Positions 1 through 11,733 of a stretch of 64,000 nucleotides of DNA are shown here, one piece after another. The notes below the pieces were generated by a model. That model saw nothing but the letters and a program-made list of their open reading frames with translations, searched no databases and was not told the DNA's origin. The translations under genes and the position numbers were made by a program. Position 1 is the first letter of the stretch. Each line of letters starts with the position of its first letter. Origin of the DNA: Arthrinium phaeospermum (taxonomy: Eukaryota > Ascomycota > Sordariomycetes > Amphisphaeriales > Apiosporaceae); assembly GCA_006503535.1 (NCBI GenBank), contig QYRS01000018.1, forward strand, positions 123,077 through 187,076. The letters run 5' to 3'.

Positions 1-508
1 CCGCTGGGGCCTCGTGCCCAAGGCCCTCAGCCGCAAAATCATGCCCGCGTCCCAGGGAGTTTCGCTGCCGGACGGCCGCGGGCACCTGCCGCCGGGGACC
101 ATTGTGTGCGTGTCCGGGTGGGGCCTGCACCACGACGAGGCCCTGTACGCGCGGCCGTTCGAGTTCGTCTGGGACCGGTTCTTGGGCGGCTCGTCATCTT
201 CTTCTCCTTTCGCTTCTGGTTCGGCAGGAGGGGAAGAAGAAGAGAAAGAAGAAGTAGATGACGCCAGAGCGACGGCTGCTGCCGCCGCTGAGACCGATCG
301 GCAGTTCGCCGCCTGGGGAATCGGGAAGCATGCCTGCCCCGGCCGCTTCTTCGCCGTCGACCTCATCAAGATTATCGTGGGGAAGATATTGACAGACTAC
401 GAGGTCCAGCTGGGAAGTGAAAGACCGGAGAACATATGGATTGAGTACAATGTGGTCCCGCCGCCATCGGCGACACTGTTGGTCAGGAGGCGCAAAGATT
501 GTGTATAA
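1..508 (+). CDS. Cytochrome P450, C-terminal fragment (5' end outside window)
   Basis: The frame is open from base 2 and ends at TGA-free run to a TAA at 506-508, so only the last ~168 residues are in the window. The heme-binding loop is clear (FAAWGIGKHACPGRFF, cysteine ligand in HACPG), preceded by the usual stretch in which the oxidised partner strand and meander lie. Family knowledge: class II fungal P450s use NADPH-P450 reductase at the ER and monooxygenate lipophilic substrates; the substrate cannot be told from this piece. Odd feature: an insertion rich in Ser, Gly, Glu and Ala (about residues 60-95 of the fragment) sits just before the heme loop, where most P450s have a short meander. 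It lies at the left end of a block with three more P450s. Confidence 0.9.
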   Translation, partial: RWGLVPKALSRKIMPASQGVSLPDGRGHLPPGTIVCVSGWGLHHDEALYARPFEFVWDRFLGGSSSSSPFASGSAGGEEEEKEEVDDARATAAAAAETDRQFAAWGIGKHACPGRFFAVDLIKIIVGKILTDYEVQLGSERPENIWIEYNVVPPPSATLLVRRRKDCV

Positions 509-960
509 GTATGCCTAAAAGGGGGAAACACTGTACGCTTATCATAAAAGTGACGCATGGGAAAATAAACGTTCTTTTGGTTATGCAATCGATGGGTCAA
601 GTGCTAAATTAAGTCCCTACCGACTCGAGATTCGGTGCACATGGCCTGTAACCATCACTCACAGTTCCAAAGCTTCGTATTGCCCCTTCGATACGCAAGT
701 GACCCCTATTAATAGACGTTATGAATTCCCCTTTGACGAAAGATGTTGTATGATCAACAGAAACCCCCTTGAACCCCCATTATTTTTTATTATCCTCTTT
801 TGTTTATATCCGTATCCGTACAAAATTTCTTTGGAGTATTTGGTGTCTTTTGCTCAAGCCGACCCTTATGCCGACATGTCGCTCGCCGTCAATTTCGATT
901 ACACACACTTGCTTGCGCCTTAGCTGTCCCGTAATTGAAAGCCAAATACTGCATGCCAAT
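509..960. other. Intergenic, no gene seen
   Basis: Contains the 3' flanks of two converging genes (P450 tail on +, membrane protein on -). Moderately AT-rich; open frames here are short and not coding-like. No RNA gene or repeat recognised. Confidence 0.6.
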
Positions 961-2666
961 TTAATGATCCAAGCCATCCCGCGAGACCTGGTACTCTGTT
1001 TTCCTCTCGATCCCGAACACGCCCGGATGCAGCTGCTCCGTATCCTCGTCCTTTCCATTAGCGTCAGCCCAGGCCGCGTGTCCATCTTGGGGATTGACGG
1101 GGTCATAGATGGCATTGGTTGCGATCTGGTGCAGGCTATTATTGTTGTTGTGATTATTGTTATTGTTAACCAACCCCTTCTCGTTTTGTTGGTCCTGTTG
1201 GTGGTGGTAGATAGGCCCCTGGCTGCCTTGCGACCCGCCGCTGTAACCGCGATTGTCGGCGGTGTTGTTTTTCGAGTTGGAGGAGCCGGTGTTATGGCCG
1301 CTCTTGCGCCGCTGGCTGATGGAAGACAGCCAGCTCACGACGGGCTGCTTCACGTTGTGGAAGACCTTGGTGGTCATGGGCGAGCAGCAGATGATGACCC
1401 CGGCCGTTTCTTCGACCATACTGGATCGAAAACGTGTCGTGTCAGCAAAGCCATTGGTAGAAATGTTAGACGAGTAGAAATGATATCACTGCTTACCATG
1501 TGACCCACAGCGGCACGACGAGGCGGATGTTGTCTTCGCCGGCAGTGTAGTACTGTGCCCGGTACACAAGGCCTACAATGCTAGCTACGCAGGCACTGTC
1601 AAGACGGTCAGTAATTCAATAGGCCAACCCAAGAAAAAGAAAAACTCACATGATCCCAACCATGAACATGGAAGACACGGCGAGCTTCCGCCTGTTCGGC
1701 ATCTGCAGCGTCCAGACGGCCGGCAAGGGCAACAAGATGAGCCAAATATCCGTCACCACATTCCCAACCCCCTGCAGCACGACGAGGATACGCGTATCCG
1801 AGCACTTCTGCGAGATGAAGGCGGCCAGGAAGTCCAGCTGCGTGTCGCCCGTGCCCGGCGCGCACATGGCCGCGAACGAGACGGACAGGGCGAGGTGCCA
1901 CAGCACGATGAGCACGATGCTGACGACGGAGACGACGCGCATCCAGTTGAGCACGCGGAAGATGCGCAGGTACAGGAGCAGGACCGAGACCTTGATCAGG
2001 CAGATGGCCACCGGCAGCAGGATCTCGACCAGCAGGGCCAGGATCAGCTGCGACTTGGTGAAGGCGCCCAGCAGGATGTTCCAGGCGTGACGGCCGAAGG
2101 CGCCGCCGGATACGCCTGGGTTGGGGCGGGTCAGCGAAGAGGTTTACAGGGGAAGAACGCGGGGGGATTATGTGCGTACAGATTATGCTCATGGCGACGA
2201 ACGCGATGCAAAACGCCTACCAGGGCAATCGAGGATGTCAAGTCAGCATTTCATCTAAGCTGAGATGGACTGGAACGAAGGCCCTTACCCATCCGAAGAA
2301 GAAGACAACTGCGCGACGAACATCATTGTCAGCCAAAATAATACTACTCAAGTATGGAGTTTACGCTACGAAGAGTGACCAAGACGACACTGAACCATCC
2401 CAGCAGATGAAAAACAAAGTCACAAACAACAAAAAACACTGACTCTCGTCGAGCAGAATGACCTTCTGCTTCACAAACAGCTTGCACCCCCAGCGGAACG
2501 ACGCAAAGACCAGCATCAGGGGGGTGCACACGGCGGCGGTAGCATATACCTGGTACGACGTGGAGTCGGGGTTGACAAAGTTGGGCGTGACCCCTGGCGG
2601 CGGCGCTTGGATCGGATACTGCAGGTACTGCGACAGCGTCGCGGGATCCATCGGAATCGTACCCAT
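961..2666 (-). CDS. PTH11/SAT4-like integral membrane protein (fungal rhodopsin-type domain)
   Basis: A six-exon model keeps frame throughout: complement of 961-1420, 1497-1595, 1650-2115, 2180-2216, 2289-2308 and 2444-2666, giving about 434 residues. All introns have GT...AG ends and several have a CTGAC branch motif. The protein has an extracellular-type N-terminus, then about seven hydrophobic helices; the third large exon carries the family core (GRHAWN, then helices ending in KVSVLLLYLRIFR) and the TGEDNIR/VEE...IICCSP ending typical of the SAT4 (PF20684) family. The cytosolic tail is Gln/Asn/Ser-rich with a run of Asn and His. Family knowledge: some members (PTH11) are G-protein-coupled receptors for surface sensing; most have no known ligand. 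The 20-bp exon is the weakest part of the model. The start chosen is the methionine just before GTIPMDP; an in-frame upstream methionine exists but would add a doubtful hydrophobic leader. Confidence 0.8.
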
Positions 2667-3670
2667 GCTCGTTTGGCCTGCTCTTGCTGACTCAAGGCAA
2701 GGTTGAAAGAACGGGATGAGAGAGAAGGAGACAAGGAGAGAAAGGCATAAATGACAAAGAAGCGGGAGCCCGAGTGAGATGTGATTGCGAGTAACAAGCG
2801 CAAACAGCAGCAAAACCATCATCGACAGCCATGGGGGGAAACAAGGTAAGCTAAGTAATCAAGGGCCGTAAGATGAGGAAATGCCATCAATGACGAGGGG
2901 CAACACACCCAACACCCACACCCACACCCGAGATTATGGTTGTCTGTCAGCATCCTACGAGAAGTAGAGGCACCGATAAAGAAGAGAAGAGGGTGTTGGG
3001 TGTGGGATTGGGGCCGACACTAGCTTGCCCAGACTTGCGCCATAATCTCACCTGCCCCATCTGCACCAATGAATGTCGTACAGATCCCGCGACATGGACA
3101 TGGATATGTGTGGCTCCGCCGGATCCGAGGTCCTAGTCAGAAAACCCGCCCAGTCATTGTTCTCCCCGCGGGACCTCCCACCAGCTCGGAGGATGATGCG
3201 ATGGCCTTTATGGTCTTTCGTTACTCGAAGCTGCACCGGGGACGACTAAGACGCTTTCCTCGATTGGGTCAGACAGCAGCGAACGCGAAGGCGAAGTCCA
3301 ACATCCAACGTGAGCTGAGATGTGTTGGCCAGCCATAGCCATGGTGCTGCCTAAAGATAGACAGAAGGGCATGTGATTGTACCTGTCTTCGCGTGCACGC
3401 TCTGGAGAAGGGGATGTCGGGTGTGGGATAGAGTGAGCTGGAGGAAGCCTTTGGACCTGTTTCCCCGTCTAATCATCACGCGGAAAGGACGTCCTCATGA
3501 ACATACCATTCTAGTCTTATATATGTACATCGTACTCGTGCCCATAAAGGAGGAGCTTTGAAAGTGTTAGCATCTCGTCATCATTTAGACAGACTTTGCC
3601 AGATCTTCCCGAGAATCCCGCCTTCATGAAACGAGATCATCGACCCGTGCCGCTGATATCTGATCCCAAG
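2667..3670. other. Divergent intergenic region (~1.0 kb)
   Basis: Lies between the divergent PTH11-like gene (-) and a P450 gene (+), so it should hold both promoters. I see a short CACACC-type repeat near 2905-2930 and no clear TATA box. Open frames here are short and lack coding character. Confidence 0.55.
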
Positions 3671-5722
3671 ATGAGTCTTGTCGCGCCCATCGCCCTCGCC
3701 GGGCAGGTCGCCGTGGCGTGCGTGCTCTTTGTAGTATGCGTCGTCGTCAAGATGATCTTCTTCATACGGGTGGCGAGGAACCAGAGGCCGAGCATCTCAC
3801 GGGTGCCGGGCCCGCCCCTGGCCCGATGGTCGCGCCTCTGGATCGCCTGGGCTCTGGGGACGGGGCGATCGCACGAGATCTGGGTGGACGTGAACCGGGA
3901 ATACGGTGAGTGGACCTCTTCTTTCTTTCGTCTCTTCTCTTTTCTCCCTGTTTTTTTCTGTCTATGGTTTCTCTTCTCTTGTTCTATCTGCTATATTGTA
4001 GTAGTAAATGCAGCACAATGCAACGTCCTATATATTGCAGATCCATATACCGCTTGCTGCAGGGTACTGACAGGGTTCACCTTCTACCCCAACAGGCCCG
4101 GTAGCCCGGATCGGCCCCAACCATGTCATTACCGACGACCCGGAAATCACCCGCCGCATCCTGGCTGCCCGATCCGGCTACGTGCGCGGCCCCTGGTTCG
4201 ACTCGGTGCGCATCGACCCCCACATCCCCAACATCGTCTCGGAGCGCGACCCCAAGAAGCACAGCCGCATCCGGGCCAAGCTGGCGCCTAGTGTAAGTTG
4301 TTTCCATCCGCCTCTCAACCCGCTACCCAAACCCAAAAGTGGACAGAGGATCATGAAAGCTATTGACACTCCAGCCAGTTCACCGGCAAGTCGGTCGCCA
4401 CCATGGAGCCCGTCATCGACCACCTGATCGCCGGCTGGATCGAGACCCTGCGCAAGCGGTTCGCCAGCCCGGCGCAGGTGTCGTTCGACATCAGCCGGCG
4501 GATCCAGTACCTGACGACCGATATCATCACCAAGCTCTGCCTGGGCGACGAGATCGGCTGCGTCCGGCACGACCGCGACATGCACGACGTCCTCGAGACC
4601 GTCGAGGTCGGCAACAAGGTCTGCCAGTACTTCTCCGTCTTCCTCGGGCTCAACACGACGCTGTTCTACCTGGCCAAGATCCCGGCGCTGCGGCGGGTCA
4701 TCTTCCCCAAGGTCGGCGACAAGTCGGGGGTGGGCCGGCTTATGGGGGTGTGTGCTATCCTGTCCAAATCACAATGGGGAGTTCAGTTGTACTGACAGCG
4801 CTTTGAATTACAGATTGTCCGTCAGGCAGTAGAGAAGCACGATAAGGAAGAGAGCAACTACTCCAACGACATCGTCTCCTCCCTCTTGAGCCGAGGCATG
4901 CCCAAGGATCAAATCGATTCCGAAGTTGTCATTGCACTGTAAGTAACCCATTTCTAGAAGCTTGATTATGCAGAGAACTTGGTTGACAATATGCATCAGC
5001 GTGGCTGGCTCGGACACGACCTCGACCTCGGTGCAGGGCACCCTGTTGAGCATCATCACGAACCCCCAAGTCTACAAGACCCTAGATGCCGAGATACGCT
5101 CGGCTGTGGCCCGGGGCGACATCTCGAGCCCCATCCGCGACGCCGAGGCCAAACAGCTGGTCTATCTGCAGGCGTGCGTACTCGAGGGCCTGCGCAAGTT
5201 CCCGCCCCTAAGTCAACTGCGTGAACGGGTGGTCCCGGAAGGTGGGGACTTCCTCGGCATGTTCAACCTGCCCGCGGGCACCTTCGTCGGGCTCAACGCG
5301 TGGGGCCTCCAGCTGAACAAGGACGTCTATGGGGAGAATGCCGACCTCTTCTACCCGGAGCGCTGGCTCGTGGACGATCCTGATCAGCTCCACGCGATGC
5401 ACCAGACGCACTCGCTCATCTTCGGCCACGGCTCGACAAAGTGCCTTGGCACGTCCATTGCCATGATGGAGGTCGCCAAGGTGATTTTCGAAGTAAGTGT
5501 CCACAAGCATGCATGTTCACATCCTCTCAAACGAATCATTTCTGACTTGAGATCAAGCTTCTCCGCAACTTCGAAATCACCATTGCCAACCCGCACAAGC
5601 CTTGGTCGAGCCAATGCTACGGCATCTTCTACCAGAAAGACTTCAACGTGCGTCTCCGGCCAGTCGAGGACACTTACGCCCAGCCTCCGAAGTACGAGCA
5701 TGTGATCCTCTCAGACAGCTGA
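3671..5722 (+). CDS. Cytochrome P450 monooxygenase (pisatin-demethylase/benzoate-hydroxylase-like group)
   Basis: Exons 3671-3905, 4096-4292, 4379-4747, 4814-4938, 5000-5492 and 5558-5722 join in frame to 527 residues, the normal length. N-terminal membrane anchor (about residues 5-30), then the proline-rich PGPPLAR hinge. The I-helix oxygen-binding motif is VAGSDTTST, the K-helix ExxR is EGLR, and the heme loop is FGHGSTKCLG with the cysteine ligand in place. All catalytic landmarks are intact, so the gene should encode a working ER monooxygenase. Similarity of the region after ExxR (GTFVGLNAWGLQLN, FYPERWL) is to fungal P450s that hydroxylate or demethylate aromatic or plant phenolic compounds; substrate assignment is inference. 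An in-frame methionine 15 codons upstream is possible, but the chosen start directly precedes the anchor. Confidence 0.92.
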
Positions 5723-6925
5723 AGGTTCAGTCTGTTTTCTTGAGCCCGGCTATCCGGGTTGTATTCTACTTTTCTTCTAAGGGATGGGGTGTGGGGGCAT
5801 GGGCGGCTAGGCGTTGGCTACATAGATATCTGGGGTTGCACGAAGTCGCTAAACGGTTCCTACCTGGGTTGTAATGGGTGTGTAGAAAAATCCTGAGGTA
5901 TTTCTTGTCATGCAGGTATTGGAATAGATTCAGCCTTAAATTTGTGGTATCAACACTAGCAACGGTTGTGGATGCACCATGCATGCTGACAGTCCAATCA
6001 ACGTGGATGACGTATCGCAAGCGCTATCAAAAATACAGCACATGAAGTTTGTGCGACACGAGCGCATGTATGTTGGTCCCCTGCTTATTCCGCCATCATC
6101 CAACCACCTCCAAGCTGTGAGAGGGGTGTGTGCACAACACCTCGCTCTTGCACCCCTCCCTCCCTTTCCTTGGTGGCCACCCAATATGCGTGCGTAAGCA
6201 GCCCCCAACCATAAAGTGAGAAACATGTTGCATATGACGTGGCGTTGACAAGTTACGACCGTTGGTTTTGTCAATCTGTACCCAAGATTGGCCCAAAAGC
6301 GACTGCGCTGCGCAGAAACGTTTCCCAGAAATAAGCTTACATACAATACAATATTATGTCAGCTGGCTCAGCCCACCTTGTATTTGCTCTTCTAGATGTG
6401 AACGCCACTAAGACGGGACGGGGCGCGATCGGTGGTGGGCAGTCCTTTGTGTGTTGATCAAAACGGTATACCGGGCTCCGGGCATTCTCGCCGAGAGGGT
6501 GTGTCCGGGAGGTGATCATTGCCGAATGGACTATCCTACACAATCATGGGAGTTCAGCTCGGGTGCCGAGAGATGCGTTGCAACCCCTTGCGCTCTCTTG
6601 GCTGGATTGCGGCAGGCTGAGCCCTGATCTGAGGTAAGCCCAAAAGGCCATTGCTTCAGAGATTGAATCTTCCACCCCTGCCACCCTCTTCTCCCTTGGT
6701 GCGTCGAATTCACAGTAACAAAGGTTGCGATCACTACGGCTCGTTCTCCTTTCCTCATTGGAGAGAATAATTGAAACCATTCTTTCTCTCAATTCGTCAT
6801 ACTTCTCATAAACTGTTAGGTCGTTGACAGTTGTTGCCGACTCTGTTAAACACAGCCCAAGAACGCAACACTTGAATCCAAGTCGCTCGTTATTCCGATT
6901 GCTCTAAGCCAGTTCACCAGCAACC
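5723..6925. other. Intergenic (~1.2 kb), no gene seen
   Basis: Separates two P450 genes in the same orientation. Contains pyrimidine-rich patches at 6148-6175 and 6680-6770, the latter probably the promoter of the next gene. Open frames on both strands are short and have no recognisable domain. Confidence 0.55.
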
Positions 6926-8682
6926 ATGTTTGGTGGCCATGACCCCCGCGAGCCGCCGCTGGCTTCATCGTCCCTCCCCGTCGTCGGCCACATGGTGGGG
7001 ATGATGAAGAGCAAGTTCAACTACTATGTCGATCTCAGGTAAGCCTGCGAAGCTAACGCCCGGCCCTACTTCCCCAACGATGCCGTATTAGATCATCACG
7101 AAGCAAACAAGCAACCAGCCAATGAACCAACTATCCCCCAACCAAGATCCGCAAGCTGACACCCCCATGACTTCCTTTCCCGTCTTAGTAAGCAGACCGA
7201 CGCCCCCATCTTCACCCTGACGCTGCCGGGCCAGAAGATGTACGTGGTGACGAGGCCCGAGGTGATCCAGAAGGTCCAGAAGCTGCACCGGGTGCTGGCC
7301 TTCCCGCCCATCGGGGCCAAGTTCTCGTCGACCGTGTGCGGGGCCAGCCAGGCGGCGCAGGACATCCTGGCCCGCAACGTCAACGGCGACGAGGGCCCCC
7401 ACGGCCTCTCGATGGAGTCGTACGCCGCCATGCACGAGGCCCTCAAGCCGGGCGAGCTGCTCGACGACATGAACCGCGGCATGATCACCGAGATTGCCAA
7501 GTCGCTCGACGCGCTGCAGCCCGCCGGCAAGGGCGAGTCCCGCAGGTTTGGGCTTTATGCTTGGTTGAGGGAGTCCATCACTACGGCGACCACTAGGTCG
7601 GTATACGGCCCCATGAGCCCGTACGAGGACAAGGCCGTTGCCGACGCATTCTGGTAAGTCAACTTTGCCTCCACCCATTTCTTTCCCCAATTGACTCCGT
7701 GGTCCAGGGAGTTCGAAGGCGGCCTAATGTCCATCCTCGTCGGCGTCCTCCCCTGGCTCACCGCCCGGAAGCCCATCGCGGCCCGGGACCGGGTGGCCAA
7801 AGCCTTCGAGACCTACTACCGCGCCGGCGGGGTCGAGCAGGCCTCGGCCTACGCGCGGATGCGGTACCAGGTCGAGGTCGACAACGAGGTACCGCTCGCC
7901 GACATTGCGCGCTGGGAGGTCGGCGGCTCCATCGCCGTCCTCGTCAACACGACGCCCTCGGCCTTCTGGACCCTGCTGCTGCTGCATTCGTGCCCGGGCC
8001 TTGTCGACGACATCCGGAAGGAGATCGACGCCTGCACCGAGACGAAAACGACTACTTCCACTGAGGATGGTGGAAGCACTGGTAGTACCCTCAAGACCCT
8101 GGACATCACGACGCTGAAAGAGAAGTGCCCCTCCTCTTGTCCGCTTACCAGGAGGGCCTCCGCTACACCTCGATCGGCACCTCGGTCCGCGAGGTCATGG
8201 AGGACACGTACTTAGAGGGCTACCTGCTCAAGAAGGGCACCATGCTCCAGATGCCCAGCCGCATCATCCACCAAAACACGTCCCTCTGGGGCCCCGGCGC
8301 CGCCGACTTCGACCCCCGCCGCTTCCTGGCCGAGAACAAGGCCAACCGGCCCAACGACGCCTGCTTCCGCGCCTTCGGCGGCGGCAAGACGCTCTGCCCC
8401 GGCCGGCACTTCGCCACCAACGAGGTCTTGGCGGTGGTGGCGCTGTTCGTGGCGCGGTTCGACATGCAGCCCGTGAAGGGGACGTGGGGGCAGCCGTCGA
8501 CGTTGAATAGCAATGTGGCCGCGGTGGTCATGGAGCCGGATCACGATGTGGAGGTGGAGATTGCGAATCGGGAGGGGTTTGGGGGCGGGGAGGTGAGGTG
8601 GTCTATTAACTTGCATCCGTCGGAGAAGGTGTTTGCGTTGGTGACGGAGGATAATGAGGAGCACGATAAGTTAGATGTTTGA
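6926..8682 (+). CDS. Cytochrome P450 (CYP7/CYP8-like fungal group) with one frameshift
   Basis: Exons 6926-7038, 7189-7653 and 7708-8682 join in frame except for one break. N-terminus has the PPLASS...PVVGH hinge of the oxysterol-7-hydroxylase-like fungal P450s but no obvious membrane anchor. The I-helix region reads VGGSIAVLVNTTPSAFW, a helix in which the usual acid-Thr pair is replaced by Asn-Thr, as in the CYP8-like group. ExxR is EGLR, and the heme loop is FGGGKTLCPGRHFA. Between KEKCP and LLLSAYQEGLR the frame shifts: a run of four C at 8128-8131 would restore it if it had five. No stop codon or other damage is present, so this is either a consensus error or a very young pseudogene. The Asp/Glu-rich tail is usual for this group. 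Substrate unknown. Confidence 0.8.
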
Positions 8683-9426
8683 GAAACATGCTTGGTAAAT
8701 AAGCCCCGCTGCCAACACAGCTGTACAAGACATACAATTTCCCCTTCTTCCATTGATCTCTCTCTTGATTCATACCAGGCCAATCTCAACCCATTGTTAT
8801 GGCATGTAATTTAACCCTATATCTATACCTAGGAGACGAAACAATATACTCTTAGAATGCCTCAGGAGCCGACCTTCATATAGGGAGAGCCACATGGGTG
8901 ACGGTGGCTGGAGAACCCAAGGGAAGAAAGACCAGCTCGGACGAAATACCAACAGAAAAGTATTGGAATACCCTTTGATTAGGTATGTGTACATCAGAGC
9001 CCATGGGAGATTTGGTGGCTGCGAAGTACTGGTTGATTGTATTTGACTAGGCCCGGAGGCGCAGATCACCTGATACCCAAAAGCGTTTCAGTGGAAGACA
9101 TGACGGCAAATGTACTGAAGGGCGGTGGCAGTGCAAAAGCCACCAAAGAAGGGAGACCTACGGAAAGCCCCCTCGTACAACGCGAGCAATGCCACACTGC
9201 CCATGCGGCCAATCACGCGTCGGCTTCTACAGCCAAATCAAACAGATCGGAAAACATTTTCCTGCCACCTAGATCAGCCGCACGCAAGCACATTGATGGT
9301 GGGACTAGTCACATGACCAGTACGACCACCAAAGAGGGGTCGAAAATATTCTCCATTCTCTTCCAAACAGCACCTTCCACACCTCACATTGCAAATAGGC
9401 GGTTCGTACAAGCCGTCGATTCGAAC
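8683..9426. other. Intergenic (~0.74 kb)
   Basis: No gene recognised. An open frame continues upstream from the HET gene start into this region but encodes low-complexity Ser/Thr/Ala sequence and is probably 5' leader. Confidence 0.5.
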
Positions 9427-11531
9427 ATGCCCCTTTGCGACACTTGCAGGGACATTGACTTTGTAAAACTCTCACTCTCGGACTCTCGGGTACCTCATCG
9501 CCTCTTGGAAGAAAAACATGCGGGTCTTGGCCTGTTTCCTGCAAGCTCGAAAGTGATATCCGGCCTTTAGCTGGCTCCGTCTTGTACCATGACACGCTAG
9601 AAGATTTGCTGGCAAGCGCTCAGCTTTGTGACCTCTGTCGGCTCATTTTGAGACCTGTTGAAAAGGTCCTGGCACATAGGAGAACAGCGGGAGAAGACCT
9701 CATTCATCATCACGACTTGACGGATTTCCAGCTCTGGGCATGCCGATATGAAACTATAGATAAGGAACGTGGAGTCAACATTCTTGGCGTCAGCAAAGAT
9801 AGGTGGACCGAAGCATTTCTTCTGTGTAGTATGATGTTCCGTGTTGACGAGGGTAGGTAAAACAAACACGACTCTGCCTTCCCCCTCTTCAATCTACGCC
9901 TCATTTCTCCCTTTCGGCGTTCGATAGGGACTTCGCTAAAAACGGAAAACAGACAGTCCATTTAGGCATATGATTTGCGGCAGAACGTATCCTATTTCAC
10001 CTAAGGACCCAAAGGCAATTGGCAAGATCAACCACTGGCTGGCAGAAACGAGTGAGCAGGGCATTTGTGCCCTAGCTTCCGACCGGTTACCTGGTCGACT
10101 TTTAGAAATCAAGGATAAGGGCGCCAAAGTTCAGCTCATCAAGGCGACCAGCAAAACGGCAAAGTACATCGCACTCAGTCATTGCTGGGGCACAGTCCGG
10201 CCAATTACTCTCACCAAACACAACCGCCGTCTACTCAAGTTGGGGTGGAAACATTATCCTTACCCCATCATTCCAGGATGCCATTTGGCTTGCCCATTGT
10301 CTCGGCATCCAATATCTGTGGATCGATAGTCTCTGTATATTGCAGGATAGTCAGAAGGACTGGGTTTACGAATCCGCCAAAATGCGAGACATCTATCAAG
10401 GCTCATGGCTTACGATTGCAGTCAGCAGGGCAAGTGGCAGCGCGGAAGGGTTCCTGGGACCAGGTCCATTATGAGCACATCGTCTTCCACTATCAAGCGG
10501 AAGATATGTCTGGAGAGATCGCGGCCTACACTGTTCCCATTGAAATTGCCGCCGATGCAGATAGACGCGTCGAACTTGATGGCGAGCCCTTGACTACCCG
10601 AGGCTGGGCGCTACAAGAACGGTACATTTCCAAACGCACCCTCCATTTCGGTCGATCGCAGATCCTGTTCGAATTTCACGGCAAGGTCCTTACTCAGGAC
10701 AATTACAGTTCTATCGAACTCTATAAATACAATTCTATGCCAGACTGCGGCCTTGAAATTGACGACTGGTATGAACTTGTTGAACAATACTCAGCTCGTA
10801 ACTTGACCAGGGAGAGCGACAAGTTGCCAGCACTGGGAGGACTCGCCGCGTTCTTTGCCCTCGTCTTTTCAGGGGTAACTGTTCTGCGTATCTGGCTGGC
10901 TTGTGGCGTGAGGACATGCTGGCGGGCCTGTGTTGGATGCGCGATATAGACTTCCTCGCTGGTACGAACCCACAGTCCTACCGCGCTCCATCCTGGTCAT
11001 GGGCCGCTACCGAGGGACGAATGCAATATTACTTTAAGGCAATGACAATGCAAGAGCTGGCCATTGTAGAAGATGCATACACAAGTCTCGCCTCGCTTGA
11101 AAGCCCGTTCGGGGAGATACGAGAGGGTTGGGTATGGCTTCGGGCGATACTACTACGGCCACACGGCAGTAACGATAATCCCGTGCGAACGGAATTTGAT
11201 TTGGGAAGGCGAAGAATATTTCAAAACTATCGCAACATGGGACGTAGCGCCACGTCACGAGGTTGCAGATGCAGCCATAGGCGAGGCAGACCTTCGTTTC
11301 ATTCCAATGACATACTGCGTTGAAGATGGTCCAATGCAGTATTGGGTGTTCTTCCTCATAGTTGAGCGAGCCAAACACGAGGTAGGTCAGCACTCTGGTC
11401 TGCAAGGCTTTCGAAGGGTTGGTGCTGGGTTTACCTCTACGGAGAGATCTCCTTCGGCGATAATGTTGGCGAAAGGTAAATGGACAGAGAGGTCACATGC
11501 AGGCCAGCTGGACGATATAATACTGATCTAG
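9427..11531 (+). pseudogene. HET-domain (heterokaryon incompatibility) gene, multiply frameshifted
   Basis: Starts with the Cys-containing N-terminal segment usual before HET domains (MPLCDTCRDID, later SAQLCDLCRLI). The HET domain (PF06985) follows: YIALSHCWG near 10165-10200, FQDAIWLAHCLGIQYLWIDSLCILQDS near 10270-10350, then TRGWALQER near 10595-10625. The C-terminal half has LAGLWREDMLAGLCW and APSWSWA. One normal intron lies at about 9852-9964. The pieces are in four different reading-frame segments; breaks fall near 9525, 10242-10265, 10450-10470, 10870 and 11160-11200, most at short G or C runs and most explained by one or two missing bases. The stop is the TAG at 11529-11531. Family knowledge: HET domains trigger cell death on fusion with non-self mycelium. 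If the breaks are real, the gene is dead; if they are consensus errors, it is a full-length HET gene of roughly 650 residues. Confidence 0.8.
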
Positions 11532-11733
11532 AATGAGCCTGAGGGTAACGAGGATGAGCAAAGGATATGGTTGCATTGTATCTTGATTCTGAATATCGTC
11601 TGCTTGGTTTGACATGTCACCCAATTCATACAAGATTCCGATTCTTGTACAGCCCAGCTACAAATAAAACATTGGTCAGATAGCATTCCTATTCAAATCG
11701 TTCGCAGAATGTGACCACTTTGCTATTGCTTGT
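11532..11733. other. Short convergent intergenic region
   Basis: About 200 bp between the 3' ends of the HET gene (+) and the MFS gene (-). Nothing else seen. Confidence 0.5.

Noticed and set aside
8122..8148. Short intron to explain the P450 frameshift (GTGCCC...ACCAG)
   Set aside because: It would be about 27 nt, below the minimum for fungal introns, and would delete the conserved segment before the ExxR helix.
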